Assembly: GCF_004331645.1 (NCBI RefSeq)
Contig: NZ_SJSK01000001.1
Span: 1,426,001-1,490,000, forward strand
From: Pedobacter frigiditerrae
GTDB taxonomy: Bacteria > Bacteroidota > Bacteroidia > Sphingobacteriales > Sphingobacteriaceae
Direction of reading: 5' to 3'
Length of the DNA stretch: 64,000 nucleotides
Part shown: positions 44,996 through 52,896 of the stretch, piece by piece
Position numbering within the stretch: position 1 is the stretch's first letter
Layout: every line of letters begins with the position of its first letter
The notes under the pieces: model-generated
Seen by the model: the letters and a program-made list of their open reading frames with translations, nothing else
Told to the model about the DNA's origin: nothing
Databases searched by the model: none
Program-made: the position numbers and the translations under genes

Positions 44996-45367
44996 ATGAA
45001 AAAAGTACATTATTTAATCACACTTATCTCAGCTACTCTTTTTGGCTGCAATTTTAATGGGAACAACGATAACCTATCAATAGGGGTTAAGAGTACAGAT
45101 GCTGGCTACAGTTTCGAAGCATCTTACCCTGAGAAGAAAACAGAAAAAGTGGTAGCATATTTAGAGAAAACCTTAGGAGATGATAAAATCTTTACGGCCC
45201 CTAGCGATATTAAAGATGAGGAAGTTGCCTTGGGAGATAGTGTTAAATTTTATTTAAAATCATCACCAGGAAACATAGAAATAGATTTTAAAAAGCAGCA
45301 TAATTCTGAAGCTTCTTATGTCAAATTAGTAAATATGTGTAAAGGAGTTAAAGAAGTTTTAAAGTAA
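44996..45367 (+). CDS. Small lipoprotein
   Basis: A 123-residue protein. The N-terminus (SATLFGCNFNGN) has a lipobox ending at Cys near residue 18, so it should be a lipoprotein. The mature part is polar, with a Lys/Glu-rich helix (KTEKVVAYLEKTLGD) and short strands, and contains no catalytic motif I recognise. It follows the PadR-PspC-receptor group after a repeat element; co-transcription is possible but the repeat makes this uncertain. Confidence 0.7.
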   Translation: MKKVHYLITLISATLFGCNFNGNNDNLSIGVKSTDAGYSFEASYPEKKTEKVVAYLEKTLGDDKIFTAPSDIKDEEVALGDSVKFYLKSSPGNIEIDFKKQHNSEASYVKLVNMCKGVKEVLK

Positions 45368-45370
45368 ATA

Positions 45371-45417
45371 GTTGTCAGTCTGAGCCAGTCGAAGACTGTT
45401 TATCCTTCGACAAGCTT
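45371..45417. repeat. Partial dispersed repeat (TGTCAGTCTGAG / CTTCGACAAGCT)
   Basis: GTCGAAG and CTTCGAC pair around an internal loop. The outer left end TTGTCAGTCTGAG has no right-hand partner: the copy stops at CAAGCTTA, so it looks truncated. It lies between two convergent genes and may help end transcription. Confidence 0.6.
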
Positions 45418-45428
45418 ATTATAATCAA

Positions 45429-48149
45429 TTACTTAACCGTATATCTATAAACAGCCCTTCCGATATTCCCATTTTTATCAAAACCTTCTACAACAGCACG
45501 GTAAGATCCTCTTCCATCTGCGTTGAAAAACTCGAAACTAATATTGCCGTTGTCATCAGTCATTAATTTAGGATTCCAATAAATGGTAGTTCTTAAATCA
45601 CTGCTTGTGGGAATAGCATTTGGTATATATTTAGGAGAATAAAACTCACGCTCTTTTGCATATCCCATTGGTGTAAAGTTTACGATGTTGTTTTTTGGCA
45701 ACATATTCATCAATTCTTCCTTGGTAATTTTCTTGCCAACAGGAGCTTTTTTGGTATTAATAACCAATACACCTTTAGTGCCATAAGCTCTATCTACAGT
45801 CCCTAAGTCATCTTTCAAAAACACCTCTACAGACTCTAGATCTGTAACATTTACAGAGTTAATATCTCTGGCATCAACTGGATTTCCATTGATAAATACT
45901 TGCACAGGGGTTCTGCCACCTTGGTTAAAATCTCTTGATACATAAAAATTTTCGGTATCAAATGTCATTCCTGTAGCCATTGTTTTTAAACATTCTAAAA
46001 GAAAATTACATCCACCAACAAATCTGTCAGCGCTTAATAAATGATCTGGCATCATGCTTAAACTAGATAATGCACTATGGTCTGCATGGCTTGGTTTTTT
46101 AATTGCAGCCCCTTTAATTTCTACAGTTTTAAGAGTTTTCATATACCTGTATTGTTTTTGGCTATTGCTCAGATAAGATGATAAAACAGTATCTATGTTA
46201 GCTACTTCATCTGCTACGTTAATGTTTTTGCCAGCAACTGGACTTGGGTTTCCATCTAGCATGATCATTAAATTTGCAGCATTTGCATTGTATTTTGCAC
46301 TAACCACTACTTCAGATGAATCTGGAATGTTTAAGTTTTGAAATCTGAAAACACCCATATTCGTGGTAATAGTTTCAGAAGAAATAGGCTTGCCAGGAAC
46401 CATTAATCGCATGGCGCCTTTTCTTATTGGCATTCCTGTGCGATCCCTTAAAGTTCCTGTAATGGCAATTCCTTCTTCGGGAGCAATTGTAACTACCGGA
46501 TATTTATTTGCTAATATATCTTTGTACGTAAACCTGCGATAACCTTGAGTAAGCATCAGTTTATCTAAATCAGCTAATTTTTTTTCATCAGTTTTGGTAA
46601 AATAATAGTTGGGTTTTTCTATGTATCCTTTTAAATCAGATGTTAACAATAACGAACTTAATATCGTAGTTTCACTATTTTCATCCACAGGAACTTTCTG
46701 CTCATCAATTACTGAAATAGAGAAATTCCCTAAACTTGGTAAACCAGCACTTTTAGCATCTAAAGTCATTTTAACTTTTTGGCGAGGCTTGTAAATAGGT
46801 AAATCTGTTTTAACAGCTAAGTTTAGCGCATCTTGATGGAGAACAAAACTCAGCCGTTCGCTAATTGGGTCTCCTTTATCATTAAATAAAGTAATCTGAA
46901 CAACGCCAGAAGGAAAATTCTTTTTTGGTATTCTGGTAGTAATTACTTGATTTTTCAGCTCTGCTTTTGCTGCATAATAAACCACATTTGTGCTTTGTGC
47001 CACTATAAAGAAGCCTTTGTCTTTATAGGCTTCAAAATATGGGCCGTTTGCCAGTACCTTTAAATTGATAAATTCTGCATTTGAATTGGTTATTTGTAAA
47101 CTAATTCCGGCATCAACTGCTTTGGGTAAATCGAATGTTTTGATGCTGCCATCCTTAAATGTAATTTTAGCTTTATAACTTTTCCCGGCTTCGGGTGTCA
47201 TAAATAAGGAGCCCATACCTGCATAAGATGAAGTAAAAGTTGTGAGCTCGCTACCAGTATCATCTACTAAACTACCTTTAAAATCTACGCTTAAACCAGA
47301 TGTTTTTATACCTTTAAATCCCACTTGATTTGGTATCCCATTAATCAATTGACCTCCCTCAGGGAAAAACTGGACATCAATATCACTCGCTGTCTGCTTC
47401 AATTTAAAACTTGCGCTGGCAATTTCTTTTTCAGCAATGCTGATGTCTGTGATAATATCGCCTTTGGTTATTATTTCTCCAGGTTTACTTGTAATTACAA
47501 CAGTTAATACTCCGTTTTGATCTGTAGTTCCTTTGCCTTTTGTATAAACATCATAATTAGAAAGTACTCGCCAATTAACCGTTTTATTAACCAATACCTT
47601 TTTAGACATATCCCTAAATTGTATTTTGGCTGTTGTTTTTAAGCCTTTATCGCTTGGTTCTGTATTAAATGAAATATTAGTGATCAATTGTTTGTCAATT
47701 GCTTCGCCAATTGGGATGGTTTTGGTAAAAAAGTAGGCGTCGCTAAAATTAATCATCCACAATGTGTATGCCCTAACATAATAATTGCCTTGTTTATAGT
47801 TTTGCATATTAAGTGCAATATTTCCATTGGCAACGCTATTTTTTAAGGGTAATCTTACAGTTTGCATTAAAGAATCTTGCGCATTCCAAACTTCTACGTA
47901 TACAATTTTACTCCAGGGAGATGGTAAATTTTGTTCTGTTGTAACATAAGCTTTAAACCACATGGTATCAGCAACTGCATAATAAGGCTTGTCAAAATGT
48001 AAATAAACTTTTTCAACTGGCTGTTCTTCTGCTAGCCTTTTTGTTTTGGTGAGGATGTTATTTAAAACCACACTGTCTTGAGCAAAGGCAGATTGGCTTA
48101 AAAAAGCGGAAAAAATAACGATTGCAAAAAGTATTCTTGTAGATTTCAT
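45429..48149 (-). CDS. Large MG2/plug-domain surface protein without a barrel
   Basis: I start at ATG 48149 (MKSTRILFAIVIF) which gives a proper signal peptide ending SAFAQD; the longer frame to 48281 has no signal. The 906-residue product begins with an alpha-2-macroglobulin MG2-like region (YLHFDKPYYAVADTMWFKAYV), continues with several beta-sandwich domains, and then has a TonB-receptor-like plug segment (VFINGNPVDARDINSV; LESVEVFLKDD; YGTKGVLVINTKK) near residues 745-810. The last 60 residues are another beta domain (FFNADGRGSYRAVVEGF). No beta-barrel follows, so it cannot be a complete receptor. Function unknown; probably exposed at the surface or periplasm. Confidence 0.78.
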   Translation of the reverse strand: MKSTRILFAIVIFSAFLSQSAFAQDSVVLNNILTKTKRLAEEQPVEKVYLHFDKPYYAVADTMWFKAYVTTEQNLPSPWSKIVYVEVWNAQDSLMQTVRLPLKNSVANGNIALNMQNYKQGNYYVRAYTLWMINFSDAYFFTKTIPIGEAIDKQLITNISFNTEPSDKGLKTTAKIQFRDMSKKVLVNKTVNWRVLSNYDVYTKGKGTTDQNGVLTVVITSKPGEIITKGDIITDISIAEKEIASASFKLKQTASDIDVQFFPEGGQLINGIPNQVGFKGIKTSGLSVDFKGSLVDDTGSELTTFTSSYAGMGSLFMTPEAGKSYKAKITFKDGSIKTFDLPKAVDAGISLQITNSNAEFINLKVLANGPYFEAYKDKGFFIVAQSTNVVYYAAKAELKNQVITTRIPKKNFPSGVVQITLFNDKGDPISERLSFVLHQDALNLAVKTDLPIYKPRQKVKMTLDAKSAGLPSLGNFSISVIDEQKVPVDENSETTILSSLLLTSDLKGYIEKPNYYFTKTDEKKLADLDKLMLTQGYRRFTYKDILANKYPVVTIAPEEGIAITGTLRDRTGMPIRKGAMRLMVPGKPISSETITTNMGVFRFQNLNIPDSSEVVVSAKYNANAANLMIMLDGNPSPVAGKNINVADEVANIDTVLSSYLSNSQKQYRYMKTLKTVEIKGAAIKKPSHADHSALSSLSMMPDHLLSADRFVGGCNFLLECLKTMATGMTFDTENFYVSRDFNQGGRTPVQVFINGNPVDARDINSVNVTDLESVEVFLKDDLGTVDRAYGTKGVLVINTKKAPVGKKITKEELMNMLPKNNIVNFTPMGYAKEREFYSPKYIPNAIPTSSDLRTTIYWNPKLMTDDNGNISFEFFNADGRGSYRAVVEGFDKNGNIGRAVYRYTVK

Positions 48150-48252
48150 CAATTGAATTATAGTGGTAGATTGTTTGCTAATATATTGATAATTGATCGA
48201 TGGATATGCATTGTAACCAATCTTTAACATATTTTTACAATTGAAAAGGCAT

Positions 48253-48286
48253 AAAAAAACGGATGCCTTATTGCAGGGCACCCGTT
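48253..48286 (-). terminator. Rho-independent terminator after the nitroreductase
   Basis: On the minus strand ACGGGTGCCC pairs with GGCATCCGT (one mismatch) around a short loop, followed by seven T. It lies 17 bases after the nitroreductase stop and separates it from the gene ending at 45429. Confidence 0.75.
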
Positions 48287-48302
48287 ATGGATTTTATTTT
48301 TT

Positions 48303-48935
48303 CTATTTGAATTCGATGATGAATTCTGATTTTGGCTGACGTACTTTTTTTAAGTTTACTAACCAGTCGCCTGTTTCGTCACGGTAACCCAGAGGCATAA
48401 TCGCAACGCTCTTTAAGCCTTTTTCTTTCAAACCTAAAATTTTATCATACTCAGCATTGTCAAATCCCTCCATTGGTGTTGCATCTACTTTTTGGATGGC
48501 TGCTTCTGCTAATGCCATTCCAAAACCAATGTAAGCTTGGCGAGCTGCGTGATTAAAGTTTATTTCTTCAGTTCTTGGAACATAATTGCCAACCAACATT
48601 TTTTGATAATCTGTGGTGCTCTCTGGAGGAGTTCCACGTTCGTTATGCGTATGCGCAAAAACACCATTAATTCTATCTTCTGTATAGGTATCCCAAGCTG
48701 CAAATACCAAAAGATGCGATGAATCTATAATTTGCGATTGGTTAAATGAATGCGCTAAAAGTGTTTGTTTTAAATCAGGATTAGTAACTACAATTACTTT
48801 GTAGGGTTGTAGACCCGAAGAAGTTGGTGCCAAACGAGCAGCTTCTAAAATTAAATCTACTTTATCTTGAGGAACGGCCTTGCCATTCATTTTTTTAGTG
48901 GCATATCGCCAGTTTAGGGCTTCTATTAAACTCAT
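48303..48935 (-). CDS. Nitroreductase family NAD(P)H oxidoreductase
   Basis: A 210-residue flavoprotein, starting at ATG 48935 (MSLIEALNWRYATKKMNG); an upstream ATG at 48962 adds nine residues and is less likely. FMN-binding motifs WRYATKKMNG and RLAPTSSGLQPYKVIVV are intact and the C-terminal MPLGYRDETGDWLVNLKKVR is typical of NfsB/YdgI-like enzymes. It reduces nitro compounds or quinones with NAD(P)H. MsrA lies upstream on the same strand, but a 179-base gap with a repeat fragment separates them. Confidence 0.9.
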   Translation of the reverse strand: MSLIEALNWRYATKKMNGKAVPQDKVDLILEAARLAPTSSGLQPYKVIVVTNPDLKQTLLAHSFNQSQIIDSSHLLVFAAWDTYTEDRINGVFAHTHNERGTPPESTTDYQKMLVGNYVPRTEEINFNHAARQAYIGFGMALAEAAIQKVDATPMEGFDNAEYDKILGLKEKGLKSVAIMPLGYRDETGDWLVNLKKVRQPKSEFIIEFK

Positions 48936-49065
48936 TTTGTTTATATCAATTTTATAAAACAAAGGTGAATATTATAAATTAATGAAGCATTGATGTATGA
49001 TAAGTAAATTGTCATTTTAGGTCTGTTGACAATTAAATTGCTAAATGGATTTGATCACATAAGAA

Positions 49066-49096
49066 AGCCACAGATTAGGTAGATTTTAAATCTGCT
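49066..49096. repeat. Partial CCACAGAT-type inverted repeat
   Basis: AGCCACAGATTAGGTAGATTT is followed by AAATCTGCT and then the match ends; the right arm is lost. Same family as 3366-3409 and 57233-57313. Confidence 0.6.
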
Positions 49097-49114
49097 GTTC
49101 AATGGGCTCTTTTC

Positions 49115-49717
49115 CTAATGTTTCAGCTTTGCTTTAAATAATTTCTCTAGCTTTTCCATTTTTGGTAAAATCACTAATCGGCAATAAGGTAATTCGCCAT
49201 TTTTAATAAAATAATCTTGATGATAGTTCTCGGCCACGTAAAAAGGCTTGGCTTTTTCAATAACAGTTACTACCGGATTGTCAAAGGCCTTTGTTTTATT
49301 TAATTCGGCTTTATATTTAGTTGCAATTTCTTTTTGTTCATCGGTGTGGTAAAAAATAACCGAGCGATATTGTGTGCCAACATCTGCTCCTTGTCTGTTT
49401 AAAGTTGTAGGGTCATGACTTTTCCAAAAAACCTCCAATAGTTCATCGTAACTAATTTTTGCAGGGTCGTAAGTTATTTCCGTAACCTCAGCGTGATTTG
49501 TTGTTCCGCTACAAACATCTTCATAAGTAGGATTTACAACATCGCCACCCTCATAGCCAGATTTTACACTAGACACTCCGTTTAACCTTTCAAAAAGCGC
49601 CTCAGTGCACCAAAAACAGCCCATTCCAAAAGTTGCTTTTTGTAATTTTTGCTTTTGCGCATCGGCATTTTGCATAGATAGGATGATTAATATTGTTATT
49701 AGAATATATTTTTTCAT
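49115..49717 (-). CDS. msrA: Peptide-methionine (S)-S-oxide reductase, exported
   Basis: A 200-residue protein. A signal peptide (MKKYILITILIILSMQNADA) is followed by the catalytic motif GCFWCTEALF, with the reactive Cys near residue 34. Other MsrA motifs: SGYEGGDVVNPTYEDVCSGT, HAEVTEITYDP, GTQYRSVIFYH. It repairs oxidised methionine in proteins; the signal suggests it works in the periplasm. No MsrB is adjacent or fused. Same strand as the nitroreductase downstream. Confidence 0.95.
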   Translation of the reverse strand: MKKYILITILIILSMQNADAQKQKLQKATFGMGCFWCTEALFERLNGVSSVKSGYEGGDVVNPTYEDVCSGTTNHAEVTEITYDPAKISYDELLEVFWKSHDPTTLNRQGADVGTQYRSVIFYHTDEQKEIATKYKAELNKTKAFDNPVVTVIEKAKPFYVAENYHQDYFIKNGELPYCRLVILPKMEKLEKLFKAKLKH

Positions 49718-49942
49718 TTTTTACTTTTGTTTTCTAAGTAATAATACGGAAAACGAAACAGTAAAGTTTTATGAAGTTGAAAAGGGACCTGGTACTGACA
49801 ATCTAGTTTAAAAAATACGATTAATTCACTTTGTTAATAACTTAACAAACTGTTTGGTAAATTGTTAGATAAGTAAAATTTATATAAACAATGTTTATTA
49901 ACATATCTTTTATAAATTTAAATAACATTTAAAATAAATAAC

Positions 49943-50905
49943 ATGTCTACACCTTATATTCCTTGCCTTGATTTGGGCACTTACATTAATGGTAATGAAG
50001 AACAACGCAAAAAGTTTTCTGACGAATTAGGAAGAGCTTTTAATGATTCTGGTTTTGTAACCATCACTAATCATGGCGTTAGTCAAGAGCTGATTGATAA
50101 ATTGTATGCAAACATTAAGGCTGTTTTTGCTTTGCCTGTAGAAACTAAGCGTAAATACGAAAAACCAGAATTGGCTGGTCAACGTGGTTACACCAGTGCA
50201 GGTAAAGAAACTGCAAAAGGTGCTAAAACTGCCGATTTAAAAGAGTTTTGGCAAATAGGTAATGAGGTTACTGATGGCGACCCAATCAAAAGCGAATATC
50301 CTGATAATGAAGTATTGGAAGAAATTGCAGAATTTAATCCTGTTACCAGAGAGATTTATCAGAAATTAGAAGAAAACGGCAAGCATTTATTACGTGCCAT
50401 TGCAACTTATTTAGAATTGCCAATTGATTATTTTGACAAACACGTTCATAATGGAAATTCAATTTTAAGAGGTATACACTATTTCCCGATCGAAAATCCG
50501 GAAGCCTTACCTGATGACGCAGTTCGTGCTGGTGCCCACGAAGACATTAATTTAATTACTTTGCTAATTGGTGCAAGTGCCGATGGTTTAGAAGTTTTAA
50601 CTCGTAGTAACGAATGGTTACCAATAAAAGCACATCATACAGATATCGTTGTAAACGTTGGAGATATGTTGCAAAGATTAACCAATAACAAATTAAGGTC
50701 TACAACGCACAGAGTGGTAAATCCGCCAGTTGAACTGATGAAAACTTCACGGTTTTCTGTGCCATTTTTCTTGCATCCACGTTCTGATATGGATTTAACA
50801 AGTTTGCCTTCAACAATTGATGCTGAACATCCAAAAGTATATAGCGATATGACTGCAGGAGAATATTTAGATGAAAGATTAAGAGAGATTGGACTAAAAA
50901 AATAG
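49943..50905 (+). CDS. 2-oxoglutarate/Fe(II) oxygenase (isopenicillin-N-synthase-like)
   Basis: A 320-residue cytosolic enzyme. N-terminal DIOX_N domain (CLDLGTYINGNEEQRKKFSDEL; GFVTITNHGVSQELI). The iron triad is visible: His and Asp in AGAHEDINLITLL (near residue 198) and His in STTHRVVNPP (near 255), with the 2-oxoglutarate Arg/Ser in SRFSVPFFLHP. Substrate unknown; the family includes antibiotic and hormone biosynthetic enzymes, but the gene is isolated here. A terminator follows at 51011. Confidence 0.9.
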   Translation: MSTPYIPCLDLGTYINGNEEQRKKFSDELGRAFNDSGFVTITNHGVSQELIDKLYANIKAVFALPVETKRKYEKPELAGQRGYTSAGKETAKGAKTADLKEFWQIGNEVTDGDPIKSEYPDNEVLEEIAEFNPVTREIYQKLEENGKHLLRAIATYLELPIDYFDKHVHNGNSILRGIHYFPIENPEALPDDAVRAGAHEDINLITLLIGASADGLEVLTRSNEWLPIKAHHTDIVVNVGDMLQRLTNNKLRSTTHRVVNPPVELMKTSRFSVPFFLHPRSDMDLTSLPSTIDAEHPKVYSDMTAGEYLDERLREIGLKK

Positions 50906-50906
50906 T

Positions 50907-50962
50907 CCAGTTTGCAGTTTTCAGTTGGTAAATCGCAACTGCCAATTGAAAACTGAGAATTG
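50907..50962. repeat. Inverted repeat of the CAGTTTTCAGTTGG type
   Basis: CAGTTTTCAGTTGG (about 50915) pairs with CCAATTGAAAACTG (about 50942) around a short loop. The leading GTTTGCAGTTTTC also appears near 57208. Lies just after the oxygenase stop. Confidence 0.6.
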
Positions 50963-51010
50963 AATTAGCTTTTCGCTTCAATCCCTCACGTAACCTGCAA
51001 ATTTTTAATA

Positions 51011-51042
51011 TAAAGCGCTATATATTTAGCGCTTTATTATTT
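51011..51042 (+). terminator. Rho-independent terminator after the oxygenase
   Basis: TAAAGCGCTA (51011-51020) and TAGCGCTTTA (51027-51036) are perfect 10-base arms around a 6-base loop, followed by a T-rich run. Confidence 0.85.
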
Positions 51043-51049
51043 TAAGTTA

Positions 51050-51880
51050 ATGATTAATAAAGAATTACAAATTTTTGCTACAATAAAAGGAATTGGATCT
51101 GCATCAGGATTATTCTTGAAAAACAATTTATTATATGTAATTGGCGATAATAGCTCTTGTTTGTATGAGTATAATATCAAAAGTAAAATCTTAAATAAAA
51201 TTGAACTATTAAAAGGCTTAAAGGTTTTAGAGAACATTCCAAAAGCAAAAAAGCCAGATTTTGAGGTACTTTGTAGTTTTAAGAACAGCCTTTATATTTT
51301 AGGCTCTGGCTCTACCCCAAATAGGAATCTGATGGTTGCCTACCATTTAGAAACTAAAAAGATTGTACAGAAAAATTTGTCATCAATATACGCCAAGGTA
51401 AAAAGTAGTTGTGAAATAGATAATGACAATTTGAATATTGAAGGTGCCGTTTTTGATGGAACAAACTGGTTTTTGTTTAATAGGGGGAATGGTAATGCAA
51501 AGAAAAATGGTGTTGTTAAAATCTACGGAAGTGATTTAGCCAAAGCCACAAAAATTGAGTTTTCATCAATAGTTCTACTAAAAACTGATCAAAAGTTAGT
51601 TTCATTTACCGATGCTGTTTTATATAAAAATCAAATCTATTTCATCGCAGCAGCAGAAGATACAAAATCTACTTACCACGATGGTGAAATTTTGGGAAGT
51701 TACCTAGGTAGCTTGAATGCAGAAACGCTAAGTTTAAATTTCATCAAACAAATATCTACCAACCAAAAATTTGAAGGGATTTCCTTTATTAAAAGAAGCG
51801 CAATGAAATTAGAATTCTTGGTTTGCGAAGATAGAGATATAGAAATTTTAGAGACTGTGATTTATAAGTTGGTTGTATAA
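51050..51880 (+). CDS. Hypothetical beta-propeller-like protein
   Basis: A 276-residue protein without signal or membrane segment. Repeated strand patterns (ASGLFLKNNLLYVIGDNSSCLYEY, CSFKNSLYILGSGSTPNRN, FTDAVLYKNQIYFIAA) suggest a small beta-propeller. I do not recognise a named family with confidence; DUF6929 is a possibility. No catalytic residues stand out. It starts 8 bases after the oxygenase terminator and has no obvious operon partner. Confidence 0.7.
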   Translation: MINKELQIFATIKGIGSASGLFLKNNLLYVIGDNSSCLYEYNIKSKILNKIELLKGLKVLENIPKAKKPDFEVLCSFKNSLYILGSGSTPNRNLMVAYHLETKKIVQKNLSSIYAKVKSSCEIDNDNLNIEGAVFDGTNWFLFNRGNGNAKKNGVVKIYGSDLAKATKIEFSSIVLLKTDQKLVSFTDAVLYKNQIYFIAAAEDTKSTYHDGEILGSYLGSLNAETLSLNFIKQISTNQKFEGISFIKRSAMKLEFLVCEDRDIEILETVIYKLVV

Positions 51881-52090
51881 AAAAGGTTTCATCGGACGCT
51901 TTAAGATTATCTATCGGACGATGTCTCACCGACCGAAATAACAAATGTGGTTTTGGCAAGCGCTTGGCCAACTAATAAAAGAAAAATGGAGTAGCCCGCT
52001 TGTAATCAGACTGACCCAATAACGTATATGTAAAAATCATATCGTTGAAGCAAACTAAGCCCGATTGGTTTGCAAGACGTAATTCATAAC

Positions 52091-52495
52091 TTAAACTATA
52101 ATTTGTTGTTTAAGCTTCTCAATCTCATCATCTCGTTTTTTAAGCTTAGCTTTTAATTCTTCAATTCGGTTTTGTTGTTGAGTGATAGTTTTTTGTAAGA
52201 GTTCTAACTCATTTAAATTGATATAGACCTTTTGCTCGCTCTTTAATTGCTCATTATATTGTTCCTTTTGCAAAAACGCTTCAATTGGTTTGCCTAAAAT
52301 TTTGGCAATTTGCGCTAAGCGTTCTGTAGATATTTTAACCGCACCAGCTTCTATTTTATAATAAGCACTTTGTGTGATACCTAACAAACTAGCCATGTAA
52401 TCTTGAGGATAACATTTTTCGTCTCTATATTTTCTTATATCGTCACAATAGATATTCTTCTTTTCAGCACTTGTTAATATTTGATGTTTTTCCAT
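52091..52495 (-). CDS. XRE-family regulator with C-terminal coiled coil
   Basis: A 134-residue DNA-binding protein. The helix-turn-helix is in residues about 18-75 (PQDYMASLLGITQSAYYKIE, the Cro/C1 type). Residues about 85-134 are a heptad-rich Gln/Glu/Lys coiled coil (LELLQKTITQQQNRIEELKA), probably for dimerisation. It is transcribed away from a GG-leader peptide gene and its start codon lies 19 bases from a 54-base perfect palindrome, so it probably controls itself and perhaps the peptide locus. Confidence 0.88.
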   Translation of the reverse strand: MEKHQILTSAEKKNIYCDDIRKYRDEKCYPQDYMASLLGITQSAYYKIEAGAVKISTERLAQIAKILGKPIEAFLQKEQYNEQLKSEQKVYINLNELELLQKTITQQQNRIEELKAKLKKRDDEIEKLKQQIIV

Positions 52496-52513
52496 AGTAC
52501 CGTAAGTTTAAAT

Positions 52514-52567
52514 AATAACATTATGCCAAATAGGAATAAATTTATTCCTATTTGGCATAATGTTATT
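52514..52567. promoter_or_regulatory. 54-bp perfect palindrome in the regulator-peptide intergenic region
   Basis: The left arm 52514-52540 and the right arm 52541-52567 are perfect complements over 27 bases with no loop; the core reads AATAAATTTATT and the arms contain ATGCCAAATAGG. It lies between the divergent XRE gene (start 52495) and the peptide gene (start 52649). A dimeric regulator could bind here, or it could fold as a hairpin in the mRNA. It is far longer than a usual operator. Confidence 0.85.
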
Positions 52568-52648
52568 CCTGATTTATTACAATTTCATTTTTTGTTGAAT
52601 TAGTTTTATATCAATCAATTTATTATAAACTAAATTAAAATTTAAACT

Positions 52649-52858
52649 ATGAAAAAAGTAAATTTACTCAGTAAAGCTGATATGAAAAAGGTAATGGGCG
52701 GTAATGTGTCAGGAAGTGGAGTATGTGATGGATAGATGACTAATCCCGACGCAGGAGTGTGTTATAATTGTTGTTATGGTATATTGGGAGATATAGCTGT
52801 TTCTGAAGAAGAGGATTATCATTATATGGATTTTTGCATGGAGAGTTGCAATTTATAA
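52649..52858 (+). pseudogene. GG-leader cysteine-rich peptide precursor, interrupted by TAG
   Basis: From ATG 52649 the frame encodes MKKVNLLSKADMKKVMGG, a double-glycine leader like those of Bacteroidota natural-product/bacteriocin precursors, then ten residues ending GVCDG and a TAG at 52733-52735. Directly after the stop the same frame runs on for 40 codons (starting MTNPDAGVCYNCC, ending FCMESCNL) to TAA at 52858. The continuation is Cys-rich like a core peptide, giving six Cys in total. A single TGG-to-TAG change would explain it; readthrough or reinitiation at the adjacent ATG (52736) are alternatives. No transporter or modifying enzyme lies nearby. The DUF4369 gene begins 38 bases later. 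Confidence 0.7.
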
Positions 52859-52896
52859 CTAACACTTATCAAGATATTCTTAGTCCAAATAATAAT

